From the NCBI GenBank assembly GCA_041484905.1, contig JBGPIL010000007.1, forward strand, positions 1 to 26,077: 26,077 nt of DNA, given 5' to 3'. Source of the stretch: JACQCE01 sp041484905 (GTDB lineage: Bacteria > Nitrospirota > Nitrospiria > JACQCE01). Each line of letters begins with the position of its first letter. Position 1 is the stretch's first letter. The notes beneath the pieces are model-generated. The model had not been told where the DNA came from and did not search any database. It saw only the letters and a program-made list of their open reading frames with translations. The position numbers and the translations under genes are program-made. Shown here piece by piece: positions 1 to 8,000 of the stretch.

Positions 1-77
1 GCTTCTCCGGATTGACGCATGAAGGCGGCAATCTCGGTAAAGTCGCCTTTTCCCCACAATTCTTTGTTTGGATTCAT
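1..77 (-). CDS. SAM-dependent methyltransferase-like protein, N-terminal fragment
   Basis: The minus strand from position 77 opens an ATG frame that runs off the window edge after 25 codons. The visible peptide begins MNPNKELWGKGDFTEIAAFM and continues RQSGEA. The pattern LWxKGDFTxIAxxMRxSGE is what I recall at the start of small class I SAM-dependent methyltransferases of the UbiE type, where it precedes the first strand of the Rossmann fold. A purine-rich AAGGGA sits about 8 bases upstream of the ATG. The catalytic and SAM-binding part lies outside the window, so substrate and even the family rest on this short N-terminus. It is read in the same direction as the delta-60 gene upstream of it, about 85 bases away. 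Confidence 0.6.
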   Translation of the reverse strand, partial: MNPNKELWGKGDFTEIAAFMRQSGE

Positions 78-162
78 GAGGATTCCCTTCTGCAAAACCG
101 CATAATCTTAGGGTCAGGTCTTGCAATCACGCATGACGCGCCTCGTTGCCTATCGGGCAACC

Positions 163-1548
163 CTACGGCGTCACAAACCCCGGATCCACGCTGCCGTCCG
201 TGTCGCTGTAACGGACCAGCGTGAATTTCTCCGGCTCCAGTTGGGCCTGGGAATAACCGGCGGCGACGGGCTTGCCATCCCCCTGAATCGCCAGGCCGAA
301 GGCTTCGGCGCCGTAGGTGATCGCTGTATGGACCTTGCCTCCAGAGCCGAACGTTCCATCCAGACTCCCGGCCAGACTGCCGGTTGAATCGTAACGGGCC
401 AGGACAAATTCACTATACGTATTGTTATAGGCCGATCCAGCGACCACAATCTTCGTGTCCGGTTGAATGGCCAGCGCAAACGCTGCGGCGTCCGTGAGAA
501 TCGCCGTGGTTACCTTGCCCGTGGTGTTGAACGTCGTATCCAGGATCCCGGCGGTGGTATAACGCGCCAGTGCGATGGAACTCTGTCCGGCGGCATACGA
601 TGATCCGGCCGCCACGAGATAGTCCACCGCACTCATCGTCTGTATGGCAAGCGCAAAGGCCCGATCGTTGATCGCGCCGATCGCGGAGGTCACGACACCC
701 GGCTCACTCCCCGTGCTGTTAAAATTTGCATCCAAGTTCCCATTCAGGTCATAGCGAACCAGCAGAAATTCATCCTGTGCGCCAATGTGGGCAAATCCCG
801 CCGCCACGAGATAGTCCACCGCGCTAATCGTCTGTATGGTCAGCGCAAACGCACCGGTGCTGGAGGGGATTGTGATCGAATCGAGGATGACAATACCATC
901 GGAGTCAAAGGTGTTGTCGGGAGTCCCATCCGTCTTGTAGCGGACCAACGCCAGGCGGCTTCGGATGCCGGCTCCGGTGTCTTCACTGGAATAGCCGGCC
1001 GCCACAATTTCTCCAGTCGACTGAATCGCGACGGCGAACGCACGATCATCGACTGAGCCGATGGCGGTGGTCACAATACCCCCCGTCCCAAAGCCCCCTG
1101 CGTCCAGACTGCCATCCGTGTTGTAACGGGCCAACGCAAACACATTTTGTGCCCCGTCATAGGAAAACCCGGCCACAACTAATTTTCCATCTGATGGTTG
1201 AATCACCAATGCCTGCGCCTGATCGTCCACCGTCCCGATGGCCGTGGTCACGATACCCCCCGTCCCAAAGCCCGCTGCGTCCAGGCTGCCATCCGTGTTG
1301 TAGCGGGTCAGGGCAAACACATTTTTCGCTCCGTCATACGAAGAACCTGCAGCCACCACTTTTTGATCGGATGATTGAACAGCCACCGCCTGCGCACGAG
1401 CATTCATCGTGCCGACGGCCGTGATCACAACGCTCGAAATCCCTGGCGGCGCCAGGGGCGGGGTGCTCCCGCTCCGCCCGCACGAAAGCAGCGCGGTTCC
1501 GGCCATCAACACGAGCGCGACGAACAGGCGGCAAGGCATTCGGGGCAT
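163..1548 (-). CDS. Delta-60 repeat lipoprotein, predicted seven-bladed beta-propeller
   Basis: The protein has 461 residues. The N-terminus (MPRMPCRLFVALVLMAGTAL then LSC-GRSG) is a lipoprotein signal with a lipobox ending LLSC, so the mature protein is probably anchored to a membrane by its lipidated cysteine. The rest is seven tandem units of about 55-60 residues with the pattern AxAxxIQxDGKxVxAGxS...FxLxRYxxDGxLDxxFgxxG. This is the delta-60 repeat; seven units fit a closed propeller. The function of such proteins is usually unknown and no catalytic motif is visible. GTG (1551) and ATG (1548) are adjacent starts; GGAG upstream is better spaced from ATG 1548, and ATG 1539 is also possible. 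Directly after the TAG stop is a short GTTGCC/GGCAAC inverted repeat (145-161) without a T-run. Repeats 1 and 2 are nearly identical in DNA. Confidence 0.85.
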   Translation of the reverse strand: MPRMPCRLFVALVLMAGTALLSCGRSGSTPPLAPPGISSVVITAVGTMNARAQAVAVQSSDQKVVAAGSSYDGAKNVFALTRYNTDGSLDAAGFGTGGIVTTAIGTVDDQAQALVIQPSDGKLVVAGFSYDGAQNVFALARYNTDGSLDAGGFGTGGIVTTAIGSVDDRAFAVAIQSTGEIVAAGYSSEDTGAGIRSRLALVRYKTDGTPDNTFDSDGIVILDSITIPSSTGAFALTIQTISAVDYLVAAGFAHIGAQDEFLLVRYDLNGNLDANFNSTGSEPGVVTSAIGAINDRAFALAIQTMSAVDYLVAAGSSYAAGQSSIALARYTTAGILDTTFNTTGKVTTAILTDAAAFALAIQPDTKIVVAGSAYNNTYSEFVLARYDSTGSLAGSLDGTFGSGGKVHTAITYGAEAFGLAIQGDGKPVAAGYSQAQLEPEKFTLVRYSDTDGSVDPGFVTP

Positions 1549-2016
1549 CACGGGTCTCCGGTCAACGACTGAAGGCTGCAGATGGCACGGCCCACAGTCT
1601 ACCCCGGCGAACCGCTGTTTTACAATCGCGATGATCAGGAGAAGGAAACCAGAATCGAGGCCATCCGGAACCGGCCTAGAAGAGTGGCGCCGTCAGGAAG
1701 GAGGGTTGCCCGACTGCCGGCGCCTGGATCATGGCACCGCCCTCTACCTAGACCGGCCCGGAATCCCATGCGGGACGGGGAAGTCAATCACCAACCCCAG
1801 GCATCAACCCTAGGCCGCCCCCATCATGATCGCGGTTACGATAATCCTGTCTCATGTGGCTGTCAATAGAAAAACGACCGCCATCGATCGAATCATCGAC
1901 TTTTCCCTTCATGTGCGCAAATGGACAACTTCCTGACCCATCAGGACAATAGTTTGACCATATAAAATTATTCCCCATGATTTTCATGGCGTTCATCGAT
2001 CGCTGCGTTCCCATGG
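1549..2016. other. Intergenic stretch without a convincing gene
   Basis: About 470 bases separate the delta-60 gene start from the terminator at 2017. Short open frames on both strands lack ribosome sites, recognisable motifs or codon bias. The part nearest the delta-60 gene should hold its promoter; on the minus strand TTGTAA and TAGACT spaced 18 bases apart (about 1598-1627) are a weak candidate. From about 1860 to 1990 the sequence turns distinctly AT-richer, including the run ATATAAAATTATT. A 76-codon minus-strand frame covers 1784-2014 but is not supported as a gene. Confidence 0.5.
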
Positions 2017-2052
2017 AACTAAAAAAGCCCGGTTGCCCGGGCTTTTTTAGTT
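2017..2052. terminator. Bidirectional rho-independent terminator
   Basis: A perfect 16-bp stem: AACTAAAAAAGCCCGG (2017-2032), loop TTGC, and its complement at 2037-2052. Each strand carries a six-T run just after the GC-rich part of the stem, so it can stop transcription in either direction. On the minus strand it lies 36 bases beyond the stop of the nucleotidyltransferase gene, which it most likely ends. Confidence 0.9.
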
Positions 2053-2088
2053 AGGAGGGATGTATGAGGCAGGTTCAAACTGCTCCGT

Positions 2089-3066
2089 TCAGGCCACCAC
2101 TGGCAGGGGCGCATGACCGTTGGCGTGCAGGAGCGGCCATCGGTTCAACCGATCCATCCGCCTTAAATCCGCCAGCAGCCGTGACGCCGACCCCCAATCA
2201 TTCCAGACCACACCGCGCACCGGCAGCACCAGCAATCGCGCGATACGGTGCGCCTCCATGCCTTGCAGAATCTGACTGGAAAAATTCACCGGGGCCAGGT
2301 CACGATAGACCCGTTCCGTCTCTTCTCGCTCATGGACCGTGCCGATCGCTTCCCGCACAGGATCAAAAGAGGCATACAGCGCCGGCGCCATCCAACGGAT
2401 CAATTCCAACAGCCGCGTGAGCCGGGCCGCCATGACAAACGTATTCCACAGCGCGCCGCCCCTGATGAGATGCTCCGCCGATGTGCGATCCGGTTTTTCC
2501 ACAAACTGCAGGATGCGTCTGACGCAGGTGCCCACCCCGTCCTCTAACCGGCGGCCCGGCAGCAGATAGCCGTAGTCCGGTTCCGGCCCCTCCGGCTCCA
2601 TGCCCAACAGGACCAGCCCGGCCGGTTCCTGCTCCGCCACCCGGCAGGCCAGATCGACGTGGCCCATGAAGAGCGCGTCCTCCCGGATGAAATGGTCCGA
2701 CGGGAAGATCGCCACCACCGCGTCGGGATGGCGCCGGTGGAGATGGAGCAGCGGCAGCAGCAGTCCCGGCCCGGTCTCTTTATTGTCCGGCTGGACGATG
2801 ATGGTCCCCTCCGGGCGTCCGGCCAGTTGGCGCCGAACATCTTCGTAATCAAGATGACTCCGGTCCACAATCGTCAACAGCCGCTCAATGGGGATCAGGC
2901 GGCCGGCGCGGCGCCACGTCTGTTCCAGCGTGGAGCGGGAACCGCTAAAATCGACATATTGTTTGGGGAGGTCATCACCGCGCCACTGACGAACAAAGGG
3001 TTGCAAGCGCCGCCCTTCCCCGGCGGCCAGCACAATGCCACAGCGCTCCATGGGCATGACCTTCAC
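2089..3066 (-). CDS. Mannose-1-phosphate guanylyltransferase-like nucleotidyltransferase
   Basis: This 325-residue protein is predicted to make a nucleotide sugar (GDP-mannose or similar) from NTP and a sugar 1-phosphate, feeding cell-surface polysaccharide. Visible motifs are the signature GIVLAAGEGRRLQPF (10-24) with PKQY (34-37), FPSDHFI (121-127, the usual PADH region), PDYGYL (163-168), FVEKP (188-192), GALWNTF (204-210) and VWNDWGS (287-293). It is shorter than bifunctional ManC proteins and has no C-terminal cupin (phosphomannose isomerase) domain. The start is GTG 3066, which overlaps the TGA stop of the upstream zinc-ribbon gene (GTGA), implying translational coupling; ATG 3057 or 3051 are alternatives. 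Nucleotide and sugar specificity cannot be read from the sequence. Confidence 0.85.
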   Translation of the reverse strand: MKVMPMERCGIVLAAGEGRRLQPFVRQWRGDDLPKQYVDFSGSRSTLEQTWRRAGRLIPIERLLTIVDRSHLDYEDVRRQLAGRPEGTIIVQPDNKETGPGLLLPLLHLHRRHPDAVVAIFPSDHFIREDALFMGHVDLACRVAEQEPAGLVLLGMEPEGPEPDYGYLLPGRRLEDGVGTCVRRILQFVEKPDRTSAEHLIRGGALWNTFVMAARLTRLLELIRWMAPALYASFDPVREAIGTVHEREETERVYRDLAPVNFSSQILQGMEAHRIARLLVLPVRGVVWNDWGSASRLLADLRRMDRLNRWPLLHANGHAPLPVVA

Positions 3067-3254
3067 GCCGCCCTGCGACGGGCGGCCGGTTTCGCCTTCG
3101 GCATTGGTTCTCGGCGATGCTGAAGAATCAACGGGTCAACCACATCACCGCAGTGAATGCAGCGCCACCCCCTGTACCACCAGGGGATGCTGCCTTCACT
3201 CAGGTTACAGAACTCTTCGCTGTTCATCGCTCCCCCGCATTTCGCACAGGTCAT
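3063..3254 (-). CDS. Small zinc-ribbon protein
   Basis: The gene encodes 63 residues with two CxxC knuckles, CAKC (3-6) and CIHC (32-35), framing a zinc ribbon, then a basic C-terminal tail (KPAARRRAA). An extra cysteine lies at residue 16. The ATG at 3254 is chosen because GGAGAAGGAGAA lies just upstream; a longer open frame to 3422 has no such signal and would cross the sigma-54 promoter. The stop overlaps the start of the nucleotidyltransferase gene, so the two form an operon. A function is not recognised: zinc ribbons of this size may bind nucleic acid or protein. Linkage to a sugar nucleotidyltransferase suggests a role in the same surface-polysaccharide or stress response, but this is inference. 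Confidence 0.75.
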   Translation of the reverse strand: MTCAKCGGAMNSEEFCNLSEGSIPWWYRGWRCIHCGDVVDPLILQHRREPMPKAKPAARRRAA

Positions 3255-3330
3255 AACCGATTCTCCTTCTCCCCTTCCGCCCTGTTCACTGCGTTCATCA
3301 ACCACATGACCCCTCTTCACAGTTCTATTC

Positions 3331-3348
3331 AAAGCAATAAGAATGCCA
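3331..3348 (-). promoter_or_regulatory. Sigma-54 (-24/-12) promoter of the zinc-ribbon operon
   Basis: The minus strand reads TGGCATTCTTATTGCTTT. The invariant GG and GC are separated by exactly 10 bases, and the elements match the sigma-54 consensus TGGCAC-N5-TTGCW except for one base. Transcription would start near 3322, leaving a leader of about 68 bases before ATG 3254. It is almost the same promoter as the one in front of the copper oxidase operon (TGGCAT-N5-TTGCTTT in both). Confidence 0.7.
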
Positions 3349-3408
3349 CGCTCATTTGCCCTCTGATTGGGGTTAAACAGGGCCTTCAGAGCCATCGTGA
3401 CGCTACAG

Positions 3409-3436
3409 TCGGGTGTCCTCACCCGAATTTCGGGTG
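3409..3436. promoter_or_regulatory. Palindromic enhancer-like element upstream of the sigma-54 promoter
   Basis: Three copies of one half-site alternate in orientation: TCGGGTG (3409-3415), CACCCGAA (3420-3427) and TTCGGGTG (3429-3436). The last two form a perfect 8+1+8 palindrome, and the first two a 6+4+6 one. The dyads lie about 95 and 106 bp upstream of the predicted start at 3322, a normal place for an activator of sigma-54 RNA polymerase. The half-site differs from the TGTCC element upstream of the oxidase operon, so a different activator is implied. Confidence 0.5.
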
Positions 3437-3490
3437 TGCCTGCTCGTCATGGCGATGAAGTCAGACGCCGGCATGGGGCCGGGGGAAACC

Positions 3491-3525
3491 TTGACAGACC
3501 GGCACGGCTCTGTCAGAGTGCCGGT
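3491..3525 (+). promoter_or_regulatory. Interleaved inverted repeats just upstream of the TPR gene
   Basis: Two inverted repeats overlap: TGACAGA (3492-3498) with TCTGTCA (3509-3515), and ACCGGCAC (3498-3505) with GTGCCGGT (3518-3525). They cannot both form as simple hairpins. The second ends 5 bases before the ATG and includes part of the GGTAGG ribosome site. TTGACA at 3491 could alternatively be a -35 element, with a poor -10 (CAGAGT, 3514). Whether this is an operator or an RNA switch is open. Confidence 0.35.
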
Positions 3526-3530
3526 AGGCA

Positions 3531-4214
3531 ATGGGTTCGAAATTCCTCCTGTTCGCTCTGTTGACGTTTCTGACCGGCAACATCTGGACGGCCCTACTGG
3601 TTCTTCTGGTCATTTCCCTTCTGGTCGACCTCCAGTACGTCGGCCTCTTCCGCTCCGTGATCAGCCGGTTCAAAACCGCCGGCGAGATTCGGGAGCTGGA
3701 GGCCGTCGTCGCGCTGAATCCCCACAATGCCGCCGCGCTGAACGATCTCGGCCGGCTGCTCATTCTGAACGGCCGCGCACGGGAGGCGGTTGCGCCGCTC
3801 GAGCGGGCGATCGCACGGATGGACGATTCCGATGAAACGCACTACTACCTAGGTCTGGCCTATCTGAAAACCGGCAGAGAACAAGAAGGAGAAGCGCACA
3901 TCATCAAGGCGCTTGAGCTCAATCCGCGTTTTCGATATGGCGAGCCCTATTTACGGCTGGGCGAGTACTATCTGGAACAGGGGCGCTATGACGACGCGCT
4001 GGCGGTGCTGCAAAAATTGGGAGTCATTCATTCTTCGAGCGTGGAAGGGCTCTATCGGCTGGGGGAGGTCTATCGCCGGAGGGGGGAGATCGAACGGGCC
4101 CGGGAATCGTATCGCCACAGCGCCGCCGCCTTTCGCCATTCTCCGCGCTATAAACGGCGGGAGGAGCGCCGGTGGCTGTGGCGCGCACGCTGGGCGCTCT
4201 GGCGCCTCGGCTGA
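3531..4214 (+). CDS. Membrane-anchored tetratricopeptide repeat protein
   Basis: This 227-residue protein starts with a strongly hydrophobic segment (about 4-33: FLLFALLTFLTGNIWTALLV and onward), which could be one long or two short membrane helices. Four or so TPR units follow at roughly 50-83, 102-133, 136-163 and 172-204, with typical signatures such as ALNDLGRLLILNGRAREAV and HYYLGLAYLKTGREQEGEA. The tail is very basic and tryptophan-rich (KRREERRWLWRARWALWRLG). Such proteins are scaffolds that gather partners at the membrane; no enzyme motif is visible. The ATG at 3531 has GGTAGG 3 bases upstream and sits directly after the interleaved inverted repeats. It points toward an unrelated minus-strand gene and seems to be transcribed alone. 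Confidence 0.85.
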   Translation: MGSKFLLFALLTFLTGNIWTALLVLLVISLLVDLQYVGLFRSVISRFKTAGEIRELEAVVALNPHNAAALNDLGRLLILNGRAREAVAPLERAIARMDDSDETHYYLGLAYLKTGREQEGEAHIIKALELNPRFRYGEPYLRLGEYYLEQGRYDDALAVLQKLGVIHSSSVEGLYRLGEVYRRRGEIERARESYRHSAAAFRHSPRYKRREERRWLWRARWALWRLG

Positions 4215-4317
4215 TCGGGCCGGCCCCCCGCTACCTAATCAGGAGCTGGCGTGGGCTACCGGCTCCGGACGGAGCAAATCTCTGGTCGTATGATGCAGGG
4301 GCCCGACGAGCCGGACG

Positions 4318-4833
4318 TTATCGGGAGTAACGGGGAGGTTGATCTTCCCTCGCAAATCGGCGGTAGAGCTCGTGAAACTGCTCGGTCGTCAGGGAGGGAT
4401 CGGTCAGGCGCTCGAGATCGTCCGGGCTGATCGGGACCTGCAAGGATTCATCGAAGATTGATGTCCCGATCGCCAGATAATCGGCGGCCAGCCGTTTTTC
4501 CGGCAGAAGCAGATCCACCCCGCCGTTGTAGGTCGTGGCCAGTCGGATCGCCAACCGGGCCACCGGCGCGGAGACATTTCTCCCGATGGCGAGGTTTTTA
4601 GGCGGGTGGCCGAGCGTGAAGAATTTGGCCTTGACCTTCACGATTTGAAACGACCCAAACTCTTTTTTGATCGTCTCAAGATTGGGCTTTTGATCAGCGG
4701 ACAGAAAGATTTCGACCAGGATGTTGGCGGGATCAGGTCCGGAATCGGCGCCGGCGCTGATCGCCCCGGGCAGGGAACCGGCTATCAGCAGCGCGAGCGC
4801 CAGCCATCCTCTTTTGACGGTCCTCATGCGCAT
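4318..4833 (-). CDS. Exported protein of unknown function
   Basis: The gene encodes 171 residues. The start MRMRTVKRGW followed by LALALLIAGSLPGAISAGAD is a good Sec signal peptide with cleavage near residue 27, so the mature protein of about 144 residues is exported. The mature part is soluble and moderately charged, with a segment FQIVKVKAKFFTLGHPPKNLAIGRNV (62-87) and a C-terminus rich in acidic and aromatic residues. I do not recognise the family, and no metal or catalytic motif stands out. GAGGAG lies 4 bases before ATG 4833 and 10 before ATG 4827, so either start is possible. A longer open frame to 5001 reads through intergenic repeat sequence and is not used. It converges on the TPR gene with a gap of about 100 bases. 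Confidence 0.7.
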   Translation of the reverse strand: MRMRTVKRGWLALALLIAGSLPGAISAGADSGPDPANILVEIFLSADQKPNLETIKKEFGSFQIVKVKAKFFTLGHPPKNLAIGRNVSAPVARLAIRLATTYNGGVDLLLPEKRLAADYLAIGTSIFDESLQVPISPDDLERLTDPSLTTEQFHELYRRFAREDQPPRYSR

Positions 4834-4949
4834 CACACTCCTCTCAAGCAGGCCCCATGACATCGCATTCTCGATTCCTCCATCTCCCCGCACGGGCCCC
4901 GAGAAACCAAGACCAATTGATGGCCAATGGGACAGACACGATGGCTTGG

Positions 4950-5003
4950 GGCGTGGGGATATCGGAGGACCCTTCCCCGCAGTTTCCGCACAGGCCCCCA
5001 CAT
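4950..5003 (+). repeat. Structured intergenic repeat, copy A
   Basis: This copy shares with 15454-15504 the blocks GGCGTGGGG, ATCGGAGGAC, TTCCGCAC and GGCCCCC. An outer stem GTGGGG/CCCCAC (4953-4958, 4996-5001) encloses an inner stem CGGAGG/TTTCCG (4963-4968, 4983-4988) with G-U pairs. It abuts the oxidase terminator. A partial copy (CCGCACGGGCCCC, 4888-4900) lies nearby. Confidence 0.55.
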
Positions 5004-5032
5004 AAAAAGGAGGGGCCGTTGCCGGCCCCTCC
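5004..5032 (-). terminator. Rho-independent terminator of the copper oxidase operon
   Basis: On the minus strand a perfect 10-bp stem, GGAGGGGCCG (loop GCAA) CGGCCCCTCC, is followed by TTTTT. It begins 32 bases after the TAG stop of the oxidase gene. Confidence 0.9.
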
Positions 5033-5064
5033 CGGTCATACCCTTCCCTCGACGTCCGGACGGC

Positions 5065-8000
5065 CTACTTCGTCTCCGTCACCGACACCGGCCGTACTTG
5101 AGAACCGGCGGGCTCCACTCTATTCAGCGCATGGATCGTCTTGTCCCCCTTGGGCAGCACCCGAAGAATGCCCCACTCCCCGGCGTCGATATAGGCCGGC
5201 CGGTGGTTCATGTAGACATAATCGCCCGGCAGCCCGGCCGGGCCACCGGCCCCGCCCCTTAAATCGACGCGCAGATAGGAGCTGCCGCCGAATTCAAACG
5301 ACCCGTGCAGGTGCGCGCCGCGGAAGTTATCGACGGGCCATTCATGACCGTCCAGGGCGAAGACCCCCACCTGCTCGTTGAAGCCGCCGAAGACATGAAT
5401 GAGCACGGGATCGCCCACATGGGCCTCCAACAGCGGGGTCTTCACTCCCCCCTTCTCGGCCACGCAGCTGAAGAGCGTGCCGACGTTGCAGCCGTCGTCG
5501 TCCAACGCGCGATCCAACGGCGTTGACGCGCGATAGTTGATCGCGGTCAGCCCCGCCACCTTCTGCCCATACGGCATGAAGCTGGTGCCCAGGAGGTTGT
5601 CCTCATCCTGGAACAGCAGGGCAAAGTCGCGATAGTTCGACCGGTTTTCATTCCCGGGAATCGAACGATCGACGATCACGTCGGCCTGCCAGGCGTTCTT
5701 CAGCGTGATATCCGCGCCGGTAACCGGATCGCGGTAGGTCGATCCCTTCGGTCCGACGATGATCGCCCCGTAGAGCCCGTTGCGCGGATTGTTCACCACA
5801 TCTCCCCAGTCCTGGATCAACGCCCCGTTCTCCCCATACTCCGGATGGGCGTAGAAGGTATAGACCTTGCTCTGTCCCGGCGCCACCGTCTGATCGCCGG
5901 GGTTGGTGCCGACGTTGGCCCCCGTCGAATCCTTGGGATCGAACGCCACCATGTCGGCGTGCAGGCCGGCCCGATCCTTCGCCATCCGGTTGGTCAGCTT
6001 GATCTTGATGCAGTCGCCGACATTCACCCGGAGCGTCAGCGGATTCGGCTGGAGCATCCCGCCCTTGACCGCCGTCACCTCGTCGTCCAGGACGTAGACC
6101 TTGCCGGTCTGATTCGCCAGCTTCAAGTGGCGGCCCAGATCCACCTCGATCGCTTCCGCCCCGCCCTTGTTCAACTGCATGGCATAGTCGACCGCCGAGA
6201 CGTTGAACGTCTTGACGGGCGCATCCGCCGGACAGAGCGACGCGGCCGACGCCGGGATTTCCTCCCGGGACGGCAGGGTCTGCAGGCTCTTGTCCGCTTT
6301 ATCCAGCACCCGGATGATCCCCCATTCCCCCTCGGCAAAGTGGGAGGCGCGGCCGGAGTAATAGAGATAGTCGCCCGCCATCTTCTGCGGGCCGCCCGCC
6401 GCCGGGATCACCGCGTCGGTCCGCTCGGCGATCGCCAGCCGCAGCGTGTTCCGGGGAATCGATCCATCGTTGTAGCGGTCCTCCGGGAACCAATGGCCGC
6501 TCACGTGCCAGGTATGCGACTCGTTCGCCGACGGCACGATGGAGCGAAACACGATCGGATCGCCCAGGTAGGCCCGCACCAGCGGGGTCCCCGGATCGCC
6601 GTGTGTCTTGCTGGAGAACAGCACCGACGGATCGGGATTGTTGGCCAGACGAACCGAAAGCGGCTCGACCCGCAGGGCAAACCCGCCGCCCGTCGTCGCC
6701 TCTCCGCCGTTCAGAAAGGTCATCGCCGATTTGTTCATCTTGGGCAGATACTTCGCCGACGGCGATCCGTCCACCGAGGGCCGTCCGGCCATTGGATTGT
6801 CGGACGAGATCAGTTCGGCCGTCCGGGGATTCGAATCCATGATGTAATTGACCACCTCCCGGAAGCTCCCCTTCACCTGGGCCGAGACCGGATCGGTCGT
6901 ATGGATGTCGACCACGATCCCGCTGCGGACCTCCTTGCCGGTGGCCGGATCATGATAGGTGGAGCCGGCCGGCTCGACGATCGTCGACCCGAACAGCCCG
7001 TGGCCCCAGGAATCGAGCCCGAAGACGTGATCGTGCCAGAAGACGATGCCCAAATCGACGTCGGGATACCAGCGGTACCGGACGAACTCCGTGCTGGCGA
7101 TCGCCCCGGCCTTGTGATCGTGCGCCAGCGGTTCCGTAAAGATCACTTCATTTCCCTTGATCTCCTTGATGCGGCGCGCCTCGAATTCGCCCACCCCGTT
7201 CAAACCGATCCCGATGACGGTGCCCGGATGAAACATGGGCGTGTCGAATTTATCCTCATATTTATCGTTTTTCAGTTCGATGTGTCGGACCGCCGACGCG
7301 ATCTGGATCGATGTCGCCCCCGCCTTGGCGGCCGCGGTCAGCGTCGTGTTCTGGGGAATCGGCATGCCGTGGTGGGTGTTTTCACGGTCCTCCGGCTTGA
7401 GCAGCGCAAAGGGCCGGACCGACTGCTCGTAGTTAAACCCGATAATCACGCCGTCGGTCGCGGTGATATCGAACTGGAAAAAGTGGGGGTGCATGTTCAC
7501 CTTGCTGGAGTTGGAGACCCGCTCGTCGTCCGGCATCTTGTTTTTGAAAATGACGTCGACGCAGTCGTACACGTTGGCGCGGATGGCCAGCGGCCGCTTC
7601 AGGTCGTCATTGGCCCGGACGGCCCCCTCTTCCTCCTCCAGCACGAAGATCATCCCGTTCGGATCGACGATCGCCGGCGTCTTGGCCGTCGCCTTCTTCA
7701 GCGTGATCGGAAGCGTGATCGAATTGACGGTATAGAACTTCCGGGGCGCCCGCTCGGGACAGAGACTCCACGGGCCGTTTTCGCCGGGTCTGGCCGGTTC
7801 GGTCGTCCGCTGCCCCTTCTCATTGAGCCGGATCGGCTCGAAGAAGGGCGCGGGATTGTGGTCCGGCGAAAAAGGCGGCCGTTTCCCGAGATGGGGCCGC
7901 TCCCACGGAATGGACAGCTTGCCGGTCGCGGGATCGAATCGCACCGGAAGCCGCTTGCCCGGGGCCGGCGATTTATGATCGACCCAGACCTGCTGGGTCT

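Noticed and set aside
1784..2014. Minus-strand frame of 76 codons (YCPDGSGSCPFAH)
   Set aside because: It has no ribosome site, begins three bases from the terminator stem, and shows no family resemblance; conservation data would be needed to call it.
2064..2420. Plus-strand frame of 118 codons preceded by AGGAGG
   Set aside because: Despite the ribosome-site-like sequence it lies directly behind a terminator and antisense to the nucleotidyltransferase gene, and encodes a Pro/Ala/Arg-rich shadow protein.
3255..3422. Longer version of the zinc-ribbon gene starting at 3422
   Set aside because: It would place the sigma-54 promoter inside the coding region, and the strong ribosome site is at the internal ATG 3254.
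3492..3525. H-type pseudoknot from the two interleaved inverted repeats
   Set aside because: The connecting loops would be 0 to 3 bases, too short to span 7-8 bp stems, so alternative hairpins or DNA operators are more plausible.
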